Origin: Nocardia transvalensis
GTDB lineage: Bacteria > Actinomycetota > Actinomycetes > Mycobacteriales > Mycobacteriaceae
NCBI RefSeq assembly: GCF_015477765.1
Contig: NZ_JADLQQ010000004.1
Span: forward strand, 496,001-560,000
DNA: 64,000 nucleotides
Direction of reading: 5' to 3'
The notes beneath the pieces are model-generated. The model was not told the DNA's origin. It made no database searches and was given only the letters and a program-made list of their open reading frames with translations. The translations under genes and the position numbers were made by a program. Of this stretch, positions 16,325-25,813 are shown one piece after another (the stretch's first letter is position 1; each line of letters opens with the position of its first letter).

Positions 16325-16951
16325 ATGATCACCGGTGCGGGGTCGCCAGCGTGGATTCGTGTGGGGCGGATCGGGTTCGGGGTGCTGGGAGTTGTTGCGT
16401 TGGTGTGGACTCCGGCGCGCAACGGTGGGGCCGAGTGGTTTTCGCTGGGTAACTACCTCAGCTTCTTCACCGTCGAGTCGAACATTCTCGGGGTGATGGT
16501 TCTGCTGGGTGGGGGACTGTTCGATCCCGGCGGGCGGGGCTGGCAGGTGGTGCGTGGGGCGGCCACGTTGTATCTGCTGATCACCGGGGTGGTGTACGCG
16601 GTGCTGTTGGCCAATGTGGACGTGCTGCTCTACGACAGATGGGTCAACCACACGCTGCATCGGGTGCTGCCGATCGTGCTGGTGGTCGATTGGCTGTTGG
16701 TGTCTGCGCGGTTGCGGGTGACCGCTCGGCTGGTGGTCGGCTGGATGGCCTATCCGGTGCTGTACGGGGTCTACAGCCTGATCCGGGGCGCGATGGTGGG
16801 GTGGTATCCGTACCCGTTCCTGGATCCGCGCACGCAGGGGTATCCGTCGTTGCTGATCGGCTTGGTGATGTTCGCGGTGGTGTTTGCGCTGATGGCGGTC
16901 GCGGTGGCCGGTTTGGACGCGAGGCGCGAACCGCGGGATGCGCCCGCCTGA
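16325..16951 (+). CDS. six-helix membrane protein, Pr6Pr-like
   Basis: A 208-aa protein with about six membrane helices and short loops: FGVLGVVALVWTP, ESNILGVMVLLGGGLF, ATLYLLITGVVYAVLL, RVLPIVLVVDWLLV, VVGWMAYPVLYGVYSLIRGA, IGLVMFAVVFALMAVAVAGL. The pattern SFFTVESN, HRVLPIVLVVDW and YPVLYGVYSLIRG fits the Pr6Pr family of uncharacterised integral membrane proteins. Function unknown. The ATG at 16325 is the first start outside the repeat region. Confidence 0.75.
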   Translation: MITGAGSPAWIRVGRIGFGVLGVVALVWTPARNGGAEWFSLGNYLSFFTVESNILGVMVLLGGGLFDPGGRGWQVVRGAATLYLLITGVVYAVLLANVDVLLYDRWVNHTLHRVLPIVLVVDWLLVSARLRVTARLVVGWMAYPVLYGVYSLIRGAMVGWYPYPFLDPRTQGYPSLLIGLVMFAVVFALMAVAVAGLDARREPRDAPA

Positions 16952-17085
16952 GTGAGCCGCGGCGCGGTGGCGGCCGATCATGGTCGCCGCACTGCGCGCG
17001 GCCGTGGCGTCGGCCGCAGGTACTCTGGCGACGCGGCGGCGGCGTGGTTTGCTGCGGTCGGCCGGATGAGGAGAGGAGCCTGAAC

Positions 17086-18309
17086 ATGGGTGCGCTGTGG
17101 CACGGATTCGCCGATATGGGTGCGGTGGAGCGCGACGGCGCGTTCGTGGTGGCTCGCGGGGACGGCGCCTACATCTGGGACCAGGCGGGCACCCGCTACC
17201 TCGACGCGACCGGCGGCCTGTGGTTCGCCAACGTCGGACACGGCCGTCGTGAGATCGCCGACGCGGTGGCCGCTCAGCTGTCCACGCTGGCGCACTACAG
17301 CAACTTCGGTGACCTCGCCGCACCGGTGACCCAGCAACTGGCGCAGCGGCTCTCGGAGCTCGCGCCGGTGCCGGGCAGCAAGATCATGTTCACCTCGGGC
17401 GGTTCCGATTCCGTCGACACGGCCGCCAAACTGGCCCGCCGGTACTGGCACGAAATGGGCCGTCCCGACAAGAAGCTCATCGTCGGCCGCCGCCTGGCAT
17501 ATCACGGTATGCACGTCGCGGGCACGGCCCTGGGCGGAATCGCGGTCAACCGCGAGGGATACGGCGAACTGATGCCCGACGCCCGCACCGTCGAATGGAA
17601 CGACGCCCGCGCACTGCGCGAACTGATCGACGAGGTGGGCTCCGACCGCATCGCGGCCTTCTTCTGCGAGCCGATCATCGGTGCGGGCGGCATCTACCTC
17701 CCGCCGGAGGGCTACCTGACCGAGGTTCGGCAACTGTGCCGCGACCACGACATCCTGTTCGTCGCCGACGAGGTCGTCACCGGCTTCGGACGCATCGGCG
17801 GCTCCTGGTTCGCCTCCACCCGCTTCGGCCTGGAACCGGACCTGATGACCACCGCCAAGGGACTCACCTCGGGCTATGTGCCGATGGGCGCGGTGTTCGT
17901 GGCCCCGCGGGTGGCCGACCGGTTCTTCTCCGGCGGCGTCTGGTTCCGCCACGGCTACACCTACGGCGGCCACGCGGGCGCGGCCGCCGCGGCCATGGCC
18001 AACCTGGACATCATCGAACGCGAAAACCTGCTCGACGCCAGCAAGAACCTGGAATCGCTGCTGTACGAACACTTCTCGCCGCTGGCGGCCCATCCCCGGG
18101 TGGCCGAGGTCCGCAGCGGTCTGGGCGCCGTGGCCGCGGTCCAGCTCGCCGATCCGGCCGAGGGCCCGGCCATGGTGAAGGCCCTGCGCGCCCAAGGGGT
18201 TTCGGGCCGAGTGGCGGGTCAGGGCGCCCTGCAGATCTCGCCGTCGTTCGTCATCGGCGAGCAGCAGGTCGCCGAGATGGCCGCCGCTTTCGCGCGCGCC
18301 CTCGGCTGA
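17086..18309 (+). CDS. class III PLP-dependent aminotransferase
   Basis: A 407-aa omega-aminotransferase-type enzyme. The PLP lysine is in DLMTTAKGLTSGYVPMGA; DEVVTGFGR carries the cofactor Asp; FTSGGSDSVDTAAKLAR contains the phosphate-binding Gly-Ser. It transfers an amino group from a terminal amine or beta-amino acid to pyruvate or 2-oxoglutarate; the substrate cannot be assigned. The ATG at 17086 follows GAGGAGAGGAG. It converges on the GNAT gene with only 4 bases between stops. Confidence 0.9.
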   Translation: MGALWHGFADMGAVERDGAFVVARGDGAYIWDQAGTRYLDATGGLWFANVGHGRREIADAVAAQLSTLAHYSNFGDLAAPVTQQLAQRLSELAPVPGSKIMFTSGGSDSVDTAAKLARRYWHEMGRPDKKLIVGRRLAYHGMHVAGTALGGIAVNREGYGELMPDARTVEWNDARALRELIDEVGSDRIAAFFCEPIIGAGGIYLPPEGYLTEVRQLCRDHDILFVADEVVTGFGRIGGSWFASTRFGLEPDLMTTAKGLTSGYVPMGAVFVAPRVADRFFSGGVWFRHGYTYGGHAGAAAAAMANLDIIERENLLDASKNLESLLYEHFSPLAAHPRVAEVRSGLGAVAAVQLADPAEGPAMVKALRAQGVSGRVAGQGALQISPSFVIGEQQVAEMAAAFARALG

Positions 18310-18313
18310 TCGG

Positions 18314-18769
18314 CTACAGTGCCAGCGTCATGAAGACGCTGTGCGGATCCTCCACGTAGTCGGCGAACGGCGGGCAGAGCCGGAAGCCGTGCCGATGGTA
18401 GAGCCGGACCGCGGGCGCGAAGAAGGCATCGGCCCCGGTCTCCAGGCTGAGCCGGTCATAGCCGCGATCGCGGGCCTGGTCGACGATGTGGTCCAGCAGT
18501 AGCGATGCGACGCCGCGGCGCTGGAATCCGGCCGCGGTGCGCATCGACTTGATCTCCCCGTGGGTGGGGTCGAGCTCCTTCAGCGCACCGCATCCCGCCA
18601 GCGCATCGCCCTCCCACACCGTCCACACGGTGACCTCCGGTTTGCGCAGCCCATCGAGATCCAGTGCATGCACGCTGTCCTCGGGAGAATGCGCATGCAT
18701 ATCCGCCAGATGTTGGCCCAGGAGCCCGATCATCTCGGCACCGGTCACATCGTCCACCACAATTCGCAT
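18314..18769 (-). CDS. GNAT-family N-acetyltransferase
   Basis: A 151-aa single-domain acetyltransferase. The acetyl-CoA pyrophosphate loop is TAAGFQRRGVASLLLDHI (Q/RxxGxA type), and the C-terminal LYHRHGFRLCPPFADY is the usual GNAT finish. The closest recognisable family type is YafP/ElaA-like small GNATs; the acceptor is unknown. The family's preceding strand (LKELDPTHGEIKSM) is intact. Confidence 0.88.
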   Translation of the reverse strand: MRIVVDDVTGAEMIGLLGQHLADMHAHSPEDSVHALDLDGLRKPEVTVWTVWEGDALAGCGALKELDPTHGEIKSMRTAAGFQRRGVASLLLDHIVDQARDRGYDRLSLETGADAFFAPAVRLYHRHGFRLCPPFADYVEDPHSVFMTLAL

Positions 18770-18901
18770 ACCGACACGCTAAACCGACCGTACGGCTTCC
18801 CTCCAATCGAATTGCCACCCGGAAAGGGTGCCCTTACCTGGCAGCGGATGCGAGCATGGAGACAAGGGCAGCGGAGGGGCGAGGCGGAAAGGTGGTCGGG
18901 T

Positions 18902-19522
18902 GTGGCCGAATTCGTCTTGGCGTTCGGTCCGCTGCGGTGGGGAGTGGTGGCGGCGTTCGCGGTGACCGCGGTGATCGTGCTGACCCGGGTGGCGGCGGTG
19001 CCGATCGGCGCGAAAACCGGAGGAGCGACCGATATTTCACCCTCGCTCGATTACGAGTCGGAGGCCGCGCACCTGCTGATGTGCCTGGTCATGATGGCGA
19101 TGCTGGTATTCCCGGTAGCAGCCAGCCCGCAGGCACTCGATGCGGTGCTGACCGCGATGGTGGTGGTCTACGCGGGTCTGCTGCTGGGGCGGATGCTGCA
19201 GTGGCGCACGGGAAATCGCTCCATGCCCGGCGCCCGCGTCGCGATGATCGCCTACCACCTGCTGGCGGCGGCGGCCATGCTCTACGCCATGTCGGGGCAT
19301 GGGCACCATGATCAGCCCGGCACGGGCCCCGCGCCGGTGCCGATCATGGTGCTCGCCGCGATCTTCGTCGCCGACGCGGTGCTGACGCTGGTGCCGATGC
19401 GGCGGTCGCTGTGGCATGCGGCGGCGCATCCGTCCGGCGGCACCGGGCCGCTCGCCCTGATTCCGCACGTCGTCATGGATTTCGGCACGGCTCATATGAT
19501 GATCGCCGCACTGGTTCGATGA
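18902..19522 (+). CDS. DUF5134-like integral membrane protein
   Basis: A 206-aa protein with about six helices and a soluble loop containing GHGHHDQPGTGPAP. The segment AAHLLMCLVMMAMLVFP and the C-terminal MDFGTAHMMIAALVR place His and Met residues near membrane faces, as in DUF5134 proteins of actinomycetes; a metal role is possible but unproven. The GTG at 18902 is preceded by AAGGTGG. Convergent with the AraC-type regulator that follows. Confidence 0.7.
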   Translation: MAEFVLAFGPLRWGVVAAFAVTAVIVLTRVAAVPIGAKTGGATDISPSLDYESEAAHLLMCLVMMAMLVFPVAASPQALDAVLTAMVVVYAGLLLGRMLQWRTGNRSMPGARVAMIAYHLLAAAAMLYAMSGHGHHDQPGTGPAPVPIMVLAAIFVADAVLTLVPMRRSLWHAAAHPSGGTGPLALIPHVVMDFGTAHMMIAALVR

Positions 19523-19532
19523 GCACCCTCGA

Positions 19533-20474
19533 TCAGCGAAAGGCCTTGCGGTAGGCCAGCGGTGCCACGCCGAGCTGGCGACCGAAATGGTGCCGCAGCG
19601 TCACCGCGGAGCCGAATCCGCACTGCTCGGCGATCTGCTCGACCGAGAGGTCGGTACTCTCCAGCAGTTGCCGGGCGCGGTCGATGCGGGCCCGCAGCAA
19701 CCATTGCAGGGCGGTGGTGCCCAGCTGCTCCTGGAAATGCCGCTGCAGGGTGCGCACCGAAACACCCGCCGCCCGAGCGATATCGGTCTGGCTGACCGGC
19801 TGATCCAGATGGTGTTCGATCCAATCCAGCACCGGCTGCAAGGCAGTGCGATCGGTCGGCTCGGCGGGGTGGGCGATGAACTGCGCCTGCCCGCCGTCGC
19901 GCTGCAGCGGCATCACCATGCGCCGCGCGGTGTCCGCGGCGGCCTTCGCGCCCAGATCGCGGCGCACCATATGCAGGCACATATCCATACCGGCGGCCGA
20001 ACCGGCCGAGCTGAGCACCGAGCCGTTGTCGACGAACAGCACCTCGGGGTCGACCTTGATCTCGGAGAAGCGGCGCGCGAGTTCCGCACAGGCGGCCCAA
20101 TGGGTGGTCGCCCGCTGGTCGTCCAGCAGTCCGGTTGCGGCCAACAGGAACGCGCCGGTACATACCGAGGCGACCCGGGCGCCGGATCGCCCGGCGCGAC
20201 GGATCCGCTCGACCAGATCCGGATCCGGGTCGAAAGGCGGCTGAAAACCGGGGACGAGGACGGTGTCGGCGGTCTCGATCGCCTCGGCCGGCCAGGGCAC
20301 GCGCATCCCGAACAGGTCCTGATGCCAGGCCAGCGCGGTGGTGTCCGAGCCGCACAGCCGGACCTCGTAGGCACGTTCGCCCTGCGCGGTGCGCGCTGCG
20401 GCAAATACCTGGCATCCGACGATGAGGTCGAAGATCTCGACCCGTTCGGGTACCACCGCCGCAACGACGTGCAT
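19533..20474 (-). CDS. GlxA-type AraC-family regulator (DJ-1/PfpI + HTH)
   Basis: A 313-aa regulator. Residues 1-165 are a DJ-1/PfpI-like domain with the elbow Cys in ASVCTGAFLLA. Residues about 215-310 are a double helix-turn-helix AraC domain (VSQTDIARAAGVSVRTLQRHFQEQLG ... CGFGSAVTLRHHFGRQLG). Such regulators respond to amine or sulfur compounds, or to unknown ligands. The ATG at 20474 starts MHVVAAVVPERVEIF, the family beginning. It is divergent from the SnoaL-like gene, whose ATG is 106 bases away, so that gene may be a target. Confidence 0.9.
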   Translation of the reverse strand: MHVVAAVVPERVEIFDLIVGCQVFAAARTAQGERAYEVRLCGSDTTALAWHQDLFGMRVPWPAEAIETADTVLVPGFQPPFDPDPDLVERIRRAGRSGARVASVCTGAFLLAATGLLDDQRATTHWAACAELARRFSEIKVDPEVLFVDNGSVLSSAGSAAGMDMCLHMVRRDLGAKAAADTARRMVMPLQRDGGQAQFIAHPAEPTDRTALQPVLDWIEHHLDQPVSQTDIARAAGVSVRTLQRHFQEQLGTTALQWLLRARIDRARQLLESTDLSVEQIAEQCGFGSAVTLRHHFGRQLGVAPLAYRKAFR

Positions 20475-20580
20475 GTCGTGATCATAACGGAAAGTGACCT
20501 TCACGACGCTGGGCAGCACCTTCGCCGACGGCGCACGATGGTTTGTGGCCCGAATCACCGCTGGTGAAAGGAGCAAGTGC

Positions 20581-21054
20581 ATGGTGACGACCGAATCGGA
20601 TCTGGTCGGTCTGGACGAACAGCGACGCCTGGATCGGGTAGCCATCCTCGACAGCTTCGCGCGGCAATCGGCGCGAGATGTCGACGGCTATCTGGCGACG
20701 CTGACCGAGGATGCGCGCGTTCTATTGCCCTGGCAACCGGCTGGCTTCCCTCGTGAGTTGATCGGTCACGAGCAGATCCGCGCGGCCTTCTTCGCCTTGG
20801 ATTTCCACGATCGATACTCGATGACCGTCACCGTCATGCGACCCTTTCTCGAGCCGGGCCGATGGCTGGTCGAGGCGGATATGGAAGGTGACCTCGACAG
20901 TCCGTTCGCGCCCGACCACAGACTGTCCCGACAGCACAGCGTGGTGCTGATTCGGATGCGCGGGCACAAGATCGCCGACTACATCTGCTACCACAACCCG
21001 ACGGTGCTGATGTCCGCGCTGGAAACGGCATTCCCTGCCGCCGGGCCCTGCTGA
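20581..21054 (+). CDS. NTF2/SnoaL-like fold protein
   Basis: A 157-aa protein of the NTF2-like superfamily: an N-terminal helix pair (RLDRVAILDSFARQSARDVDGYLATLTEDARVLLP), then the curved sheet through MTVTVMRPFLEPGRWLVEADMEG and IADYICYHNPT. Such proteins are small isomerases, dehydratases or ligand carriers; no catalytic set can be named. The ATG at 20581 follows GAAAGGAGC. The gene is divergent from the GlxA-type regulator and probably controlled by it. Confidence 0.75.
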   Translation: MVTTESDLVGLDEQRRLDRVAILDSFARQSARDVDGYLATLTEDARVLLPWQPAGFPRELIGHEQIRAAFFALDFHDRYSMTVTVMRPFLEPGRWLVEADMEGDLDSPFAPDHRLSRQHSVVLIRMRGHKIADYICYHNPTVLMSALETAFPAAGPC

Positions 21055-21057
21055 GGT

Positions 21058-21753
21058 TCAGACCACGACGGGATAGTCGGCGACCACCCGGCCGCCCAGT
21101 CGCACCCAGCCGTCGGAATCCCATTCGGTGAACAGCTGGGAACCGCGGCCCTGAGTGATGATCAACCCGCGCCGCAGCACGGCGGTGATGGCGACCGCGG
21201 CCGCACCGGTGGCCTCGTCCTCGGCGATGCCCAAGGCAGGGGCGAACATTCGGGAGCGAATGGTCCCGCGACGCTCGTCGACGCAGGTCCAGACGTAGCG
21301 CTGGCCTTCGGTGAAGTCGTCGGGACGCAGCGCCATGAGATCCTCGACGGTGGCGACCTCATCGAACGAGAACGTCGGTGTCCACTCCGCGCGGGCCCGG
21401 ATCCAGGTCAGTCCGGTATCGGAGGTTTCGACCTCGACCGGACCGGCGGGCACATCGATCACCTTCACCGGGCGGAGCTGGTTCGACAGCCACCAGGCCG
21501 CGCCCACGGACGGATGGCCCGCGAACGGAAGCTCCTTGGTGGGGGTGTAGATCCGCATCGCCGTGCGTCCGTCGGCGGGCTCGTCGATGACGACGGTCTC
21601 GCTGTATCCGGCCCGGGCGGCCAAGGCCTGATGATCAACAGCGACCACCTCGTCGGCGCGGACGATCCCCAGCGGATTGCCGAAGCGCCCCGCGGCGTCG
21701 GTGAAGACCCGAACCACCTCGATCTGCGTGCCGTCGCTCTCGAGTTCGTCCAT
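21058..21753 (-). CDS. PhzF-family isomerase/epimerase-like protein
   Basis: A 231-aa PhzF-like protein, shorter than the usual 260-290 aa. GNPLGIV and the family Glu in AGYSETVVIDE are present. The central FAGHPSVGAAWWL and the C-terminal GEDPATGSA-like segment (AEDEATGAAAVAITAVL) are recognisable. PhzF itself isomerises a phenazine precursor; most homologues have unknown substrates and no phenazine genes are nearby. The ATG at 21753 begins MDELESDGTQIEVVRVF; a longer frame upstream to 21852 runs into the ahpD terminator hairpin and is rejected. Confidence 0.82.
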   Translation of the reverse strand: MDELESDGTQIEVVRVFTDAAGRFGNPLGIVRADEVVAVDHQALAARAGYSETVVIDEPADGRTAMRIYTPTKELPFAGHPSVGAAWWLSNQLRPVKVIDVPAGPVEVETSDTGLTWIRARAEWTPTFSFDEVATVEDLMALRPDDFTEGQRYVWTCVDERRGTIRSRMFAPALGIAEDEATGAAAVAITAVLRRGLIITQGRGSQLFTEWDSDGWVRLGGRVVADYPVVV

Positions 21754-21817
21754 GGTGTTCCAGGGTACCGCCGGTCTCTGGCAGCACAGCTGACCGCGGT
21801 CGGGTGCCCAATGCGCA

Positions 21818-21854
21818 CGATGCCCTGCCCCGAATCGTCCGGGGCAGGGCATCG
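21818..21854 (-). terminator. terminator hairpin after ahpD
   Basis: A perfect 15-bp stem (CGATGCCCTGCCCCG and its complement, 7-base loop) starts 22 bases past the ahpD stop, between ahpD and the PhzF-like gene on the same strand. It isolates ahpCD from the next gene. Confidence 0.85.
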
Positions 21855-21875
21855 TCGGCTATCGAATTGCGTGAA

Positions 21876-22415
21876 TCAGACGTTCGCCGCAGCCAGCGCC
21901 TCGGTGGACTGCACCGCCTGGCCGACACCGGCGACGATGGCGGCCACGCGCAGCGCCTCGAAGATCAGCTCACGTGACACACCCGCCTCGCGCAGGGTGT
22001 GCTCGTGCGCCTCCAGGCAGTGCTGGCAGCCGTTGATCGACGACACCGCGAACGACCACAGCTCGAAATCGGCCTTGTCCACGCCCGGATTGCCGATGAT
22101 CTGCATCCGCAGCCCGGCCCGCAGATCGTCGTAGCGGCCGTCGAGGAAGGCACGGCCCCGATAGAACACGTTGTTCATGCCCATGATCGAGGCGGCGCCC
22201 AGCGCGGCGTTGTAGGCCTCCGCCGACAGGGTGTCGGCGGCCTCCTCGGCGATCTCACGCAGCGTGGTGGCCGAGCGGGTGGCCGCGGCCGTGGCGAGCA
22301 GGGTGCCCCACAGCTGCTGTTCGTTCAGCACCGTCGAGCGCGCCACGGACGACAGGTTGAGCTTGAGGTCCTTGGCGTACTCGGGCAGTGAGTTCTTGAG
22401 GTTCTCTACAGACAA
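21876..22415 (-). CDS. ahpD: AhpD alkylhydroperoxidase / AhpC reductant
   Basis: A 179-aa AhpD. The catalytic set E118, C130, C133 and H137 ([21 protein letters not shown]) has the mycobacterial numbering. It reduces AhpC through its CxxC and is linked to lipoamide (DlaT/Lpd). The best start is TTG at 22415 directly after GAGGAGG; no ATG or GTG gives the family N-terminus [15 protein letters not shown]. The gene begins 13 bases after the ahpC stop: one operon, probably translationally coupled. Confidence 0.95.
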   Translation of the reverse strand: MSVENLKNSLPEYAKDLKLNLSSVARSTVLNEQQLWGTLLATAAATRSATTLREIAEEAADTLSAEAYNAALGAASIMGMNNVFYRGRAFLDGRYDDLRAGLRMQIIGNPGVDKADFELWSFAVSSINGCQHCLEAHEHTLREAGVSRELIFEALRVAAIVAGVGQAVQSTEALAAANV

Positions 22416-22428
22416 ATCGTCCTCCTCA

Positions 22429-23016
22429 TCAGACGCTGGCGGCCAGCAGCTCGCCCGCGTTGATGGTCGGGTCGCCCTTCTTCCAGTTGCAGGCGCACAG
22501 CTCGTCGGACTGCAACGCATCCAGCACGCGCAGCACCTCGTCCACGTTGCGGCCCACCGAACCGGCGGTCACCGACACGAACTGGATCTCGTTGTTCGGG
22601 TCGACGATGAAGGTGGCGCGATCGGCGACGCCGTCGGCGTTCAGCACGCCGGTCGCGGCGGACAGCTCGCGCTTGAGGTCCGAGAGCATCGGGAAGGGCA
22701 GGGTCTTGAGGTCCTCGTGCTGGGCCCGCCACTGGAAGTGCACGAACTCGTTGTCCACGGACACGCCGAGCACCTGCGCGTCGCGGTCGGCGAACTCGTC
22801 GTTCAGCTTGCCGAACGCCGCGATCTCGGTCGGGCACACGAAGGTGAAGTCCTTGGGCCAGAAGAACACGATCCGCCACTTGCCCGCGTAGTCGTCACTC
22901 GAAACCTGAGTGAAGTAGTCGTCCGGCTGCTGCGCATTCACCTTGGACAGGTCGCCGCCGATGACCGCGGTCAGGTTGTAGGCGGGGAACTGGTCGCCGA
23001 TGGTCAGCAGAGCCAT
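22429..23016 (-). CDS. ahpC: AhpC alkyl hydroperoxide reductase (peroxiredoxin)
   Basis: A 195-aa 2-Cys peroxiredoxin. Peroxidatic C61 lies in FTFVCPTEI; resolving cysteines are C174 and C176 ([10 protein letters not shown]), the three-cysteine arrangement of mycobacterial AhpC. It reduces H2O2, organic peroxides and peroxynitrite, recycled by AhpD. Divergent from oxyR across about 107 bases that hold the OxyR operator. Confidence 0.97.
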   Translation of the reverse strand: MALLTIGDQFPAYNLTAVIGGDLSKVNAQQPDDYFTQVSSDDYAGKWRIVFFWPKDFTFVCPTEIAAFGKLNDEFADRDAQVLGVSVDNEFVHFQWRAQHEDLKTLPFPMLSDLKRELSAATGVLNADGVADRATFIVDPNNEIQFVSVTAGSVGRNVDEVLRVLDALQSDELCACNWKKGDPTINAGELLAASV

Positions 23017-23097
23017 GCTTTCTCCTCTTCGTTTGTCGGGATTGCCGTGCGAAGTGTTCGTATGTGATCTTGCCCAACCTTCAGTGAAAGGTAAAGG

Positions 23098-23134
23098 TGA
23101 TCAGTCGCACTATACTAATAGGCGTGACTGATCA
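23098..23134 (+). promoter_or_regulatory. oxyR promoter and OxyR-type dyad
   Basis: Perfect 9-bp arms TGATCAGTC (23098-23106) and GACTGATCA (23126-23134) flank 19 bases. Inside is a -10 hexamer TATACT at 23111-23116. The start predicted 7 bases further coincides with the oxyR GTG at 23124, so the transcript should be leaderless, and the dyad covers the promoter and first codons. Confidence 0.7.
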
Positions 23135-24050
23135 GACTTATCAGCCCACCCTGTCACAGCTGCGTGCGTTCGTAGCAATCGCCGAGTATCGGCATTTCGG
23201 CACCGCGGCCGCGCGACTGAATGTGAGCCAACCCACGTTATCGCAGGCTCTGGCCGCGCTGGAAAACGGACTGGGGCTGCAGCTGATCGAGCGCTCGACG
23301 CGCCGGGTGCTGGTGACATCGGCGGGCAAACGCCTGCTGCCGCAAGCGATGGCGACCCTCGAGGCCGCCGATCGGTTCGTCACCTCCGCCGCGGGCGACG
23401 GGTTGGGCGGCACGGTGAGACTCGGCATCATCCCGACCGTCGCACCCTATGTGCTGCCGGGGCTGCTGCCCGAACTGCGGCGGCAGTTACCCACATTGGT
23501 GCCGCATGTGATCGAGGATCAGACCGCGCGGCTGGTGGACGGGCTGCGCACCGGCGTGCTGGATGTGGCGCTGCTGGCGGTGCCGACCGAGGCCACCGGG
23601 CTGATCGAGATTCCCCTCTATACCGAGGAATTCGTGTTGGTGACACCGCGCGGCCACGAATTGGCCGGGCGGACCGACGTCTCTCCGGCGGCACTGGATA
23701 CGCTGCCGCTGCTGCTGTTGGACGAGGGCCACTGCCTGCGCGATCAGACCTTGGAGCTGTGCCGGGCGCAGGATGTGCGCCCCGGACCGGTCGGCGACAC
23801 CCGCGCGGCGTCGCTGGCGACGGTGGTGCAGTGCGTCGCGGGCGGTCTGGGCGTATCGCTCATTCCGGAGATGGCGGTGGCGGCCGAAACGGCGCGCGGC
23901 ACACTCGAGACCGCGCGATTCGCGCCCCCCGCGCCGGGACGCACGCTGGGTCTGGTCTTCCGTGGTTCGACCGCCCGTATCGAGGATTACGAACAGCTCG
24001 CCGAGATCGTGCGCGCGCAGCGGCCGCGCGGGATCTCGGATGCCAATTGA
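23124..24050 (+). CDS. oxyR: OxyR peroxide-sensing LysR regulator
   Basis: A 308-aa intact LysR-type regulator. The N-terminal HTH ([23 protein letters not shown]) is followed by the sensor domain with the redox cysteines C204 and C213 ([18 protein letters not shown]). It activates ahpC under peroxide. M. tuberculosis has lost this gene by mutation, but here it is whole. The GTG at 23124 is chosen because the -10 TATACT places the transcript start there; an in-frame GTG at 23097 would lie inside the promoter. Confidence 0.95.
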   Translation: MTDQTYQPTLSQLRAFVAIAEYRHFGTAAARLNVSQPTLSQALAALENGLGLQLIERSTRRVLVTSAGKRLLPQAMATLEAADRFVTSAAGDGLGGTVRLGIIPTVAPYVLPGLLPELRRQLPTLVPHVIEDQTARLVDGLRTGVLDVALLAVPTEATGLIEIPLYTEEFVLVTPRGHELAGRTDVSPAALDTLPLLLLDEGHCLRDQTLELCRAQDVRPGPVGDTRAASLATVVQCVAGGLGVSLIPEMAVAAETARGTLETARFAPPAPGRTLGLVFRGSTARIEDYEQLAEIVRAQRPRGISDAN

Positions 24051-24876
24051 CCAGTTGGTGAGCGTCTGGGACGCTCGGGCCGTGCGGATTCATCATCTCA
24101 ACTGCGGCAGCATGGGCATGGGCATGGTCAACCACTGCCTGCTCATCGAGACCAGAACCGATTTGGTCCTGGTGGACACCGGATTCGGGCTCGACTGCGT
24201 CCGCAATCCGGGGAGGTTGGTGGGCCCGAGTCGCTTCCTGCTGGGCGCCCGGCCGGCCGAGCACGAGACCGCGATCCGCCAGATTCAGGGGTTGGGCTAC
24301 GACTCGGCCGATGTCCGCCACATCGTGCTCACCCATCTCGATCTGGATCATGCCGGGGGACTGGCCGACTTCCCCCAGGCGGTGGTGCATGTGCACGGTC
24401 CCGAGTTCCGGGCGGCCACGGCCGGCCGGACGGCTTCGGAGCGGATGCGCTACCGCGCCGCGCAGTGGGCGCACGGACCCCGGTGGATGGTGAACGAAAT
24501 CGACGGCGGCGAGGGCTGGTTCGGCTTCCGCGCGGTCCGCGACCTGCCCGGCCTGCCGCCGGAGATTCTGGTGATCCCGTTGCCCGGGCACACCCGCGGG
24601 CATATCGGGGTGGCGGTGCAGATCGACGACCGATGGATGCTGCACGCCGGTGACGCCTTCTTCCTCGACAGCGAGATCGATCCGGTCGATCCGCGCGCGC
24701 CGCTGATGTGGCGGATATACGAGCTCGGTTCGATCGTGCCCGGGGCCTATCGCGACAACCGCCGCCGGTTGATCGAACTCAATCGCGACCACGGTCAGGA
24801 GATCACCATCTTCTGCTCGCACGATCCGCACGCCTTCGCGCGCCTGACGGGTACGGCGGTGCGCCGGGCGGGCTAG
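24040..24876 (+). CDS. MBL-fold metallo-hydrolase
   Basis: A 278-aa metallo-beta-lactamase-fold hydrolase. The metal-binding HxHxDH-type motif is [11 protein letters not shown]. Further ligands are in [11 protein letters not shown] and LHAGDAFF, with the final CSHDPHAF. It resembles AttM/lactonase-type quorum or ester hydrolases, but the substrate is not predictable. It starts within the last codons of oxyR (ATG 24040, 11-base overlap), so it is likely co-transcribed with the peroxide regulator. Confidence 0.88.
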   Translation: MPIDQLVSVWDARAVRIHHLNCGSMGMGMVNHCLLIETRTDLVLVDTGFGLDCVRNPGRLVGPSRFLLGARPAEHETAIRQIQGLGYDSADVRHIVLTHLDLDHAGGLADFPQAVVHVHGPEFRAATAGRTASERMRYRAAQWAHGPRWMVNEIDGGEGWFGFRAVRDLPGLPPEILVIPLPGHTRGHIGVAVQIDDRWMLHAGDAFFLDSEIDPVDPRAPLMWRIYELGSIVPGAYRDNRRRLIELNRDHGQEITIFCSHDPHAFARLTGTAVRRAG

Positions 24877-25103
24877 CCGCACCCCTCTGTCGCCTCAGCA
24901 ATCCTCCAGCACCGGATTGGTCCGCGTGCCTGTCGTCGGCGTCGCGCACTGTGGGGAGTGAGGGAGCTCACTGGACGCTGAACCCGGGCGGGGCTCAGCA
25001 TTCGGCACAGTGGTTGCATGGGATCGATGCGTGCGTCCGAGGTCCGGTTGGCAGAAGTAGCAACAGTGTGGCGAACCATCCGTCGCGCGGGCGGGTGGTC
25101 GGC

Positions 25104-25574
25104 ATGAGTGCCGCGGCGCCCTCGGATGCCGCGGATTCCGAACGGTTTGCGCGCCTGCGGGGAGTCGGCACGGAGCTGTTCGTCTACGGCACCCTGCAAT
25201 TCGGCCCGGTGCTGGAGGAATTGATCGGACGCACACCGGAATTCGAGCTGGCTGTCACCAGGGATCGCCGGGTGGCGGCACTGCCGGGGCGGCTGTACCC
25301 GGGGCTGGTGCCGGAGCCCGGCCGGATGGCGGGCGGTCTGGTGCTCGGCGATCTCACTCCGGCGGAATGGCGGATCCTCGACGCCTTCGAGGACGAGGAG
25401 TACGAGCTGCGGCCGATCGAGCTGATCGGCCACGACAAGCCTGTCCCGACCTACGTCTGGACCGCCGACGTCACCCGCAACGATTGGCATCCGGAGGTTT
25501 TCGCGACCGATCACCTGGCACGCTATCTGGCGTACTGCGCGCGCTGGCGGCGCGAGGCCCAGTGGGAAAGCTGA
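25104..25574 (+). CDS. gamma-glutamylcyclotransferase-like (GGCT/AIG2 fold) protein
   Basis: A 156-aa protein of the GGCT-like superfamily: the YGSL-type substrate loop is VYGTLQFGPVLEELIGR. The conserved acidic segment follows (RILDAFEDEEYELRPIEL), with the Glu expected to act as general acid/base. Members cyclise gamma-glutamyl amines or act as amide hydrolases. The ATG at 25104 is the start nearest the domain. The 24877-25103 stretch before it has no gene. Confidence 0.78.
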   Translation: MSAAAPSDAADSERFARLRGVGTELFVYGTLQFGPVLEELIGRTPEFELAVTRDRRVAALPGRLYPGLVPEPGRMAGGLVLGDLTPAEWRILDAFEDEEYELRPIELIGHDKPVPTYVWTADVTRNDWHPEVFATDHLARYLAYCARWRREAQWES

Positions 25575-25690
25575 TTCGACCCCGGCCGTGGTGTGCGGGG
25601 ACACAAGAACAGCGATTGTAGACCCTTCGGGTGGCCCGCGTGTCCCGGGTCACACTCTGCACAGCCCGTGCCCACTCCGGGTGTGCTCGC

Positions 25691-25708
25691 TTGCGCAGAT
25701 TGCGCAGT
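25691..25708 (+). repeat. 9-bp direct repeat upstream of IOR gene
   Basis: TTGCGCAGA is followed directly by TTGCGCAGT, about 105 bases before the IOR start, in an otherwise featureless 239-base gap. It could be a binding site; this is not certain. Confidence 0.35.
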
Positions 25709-25813
25709 TTTCATTCCATCTGTTGTTCATTCAGCGCTGCGGAGACAGGATGGCGGCGACGAATGCTCAAGTTGTGAGGCGCTCACGAGGCGTCGAACGG
25801 ACGGGTGGAACTG

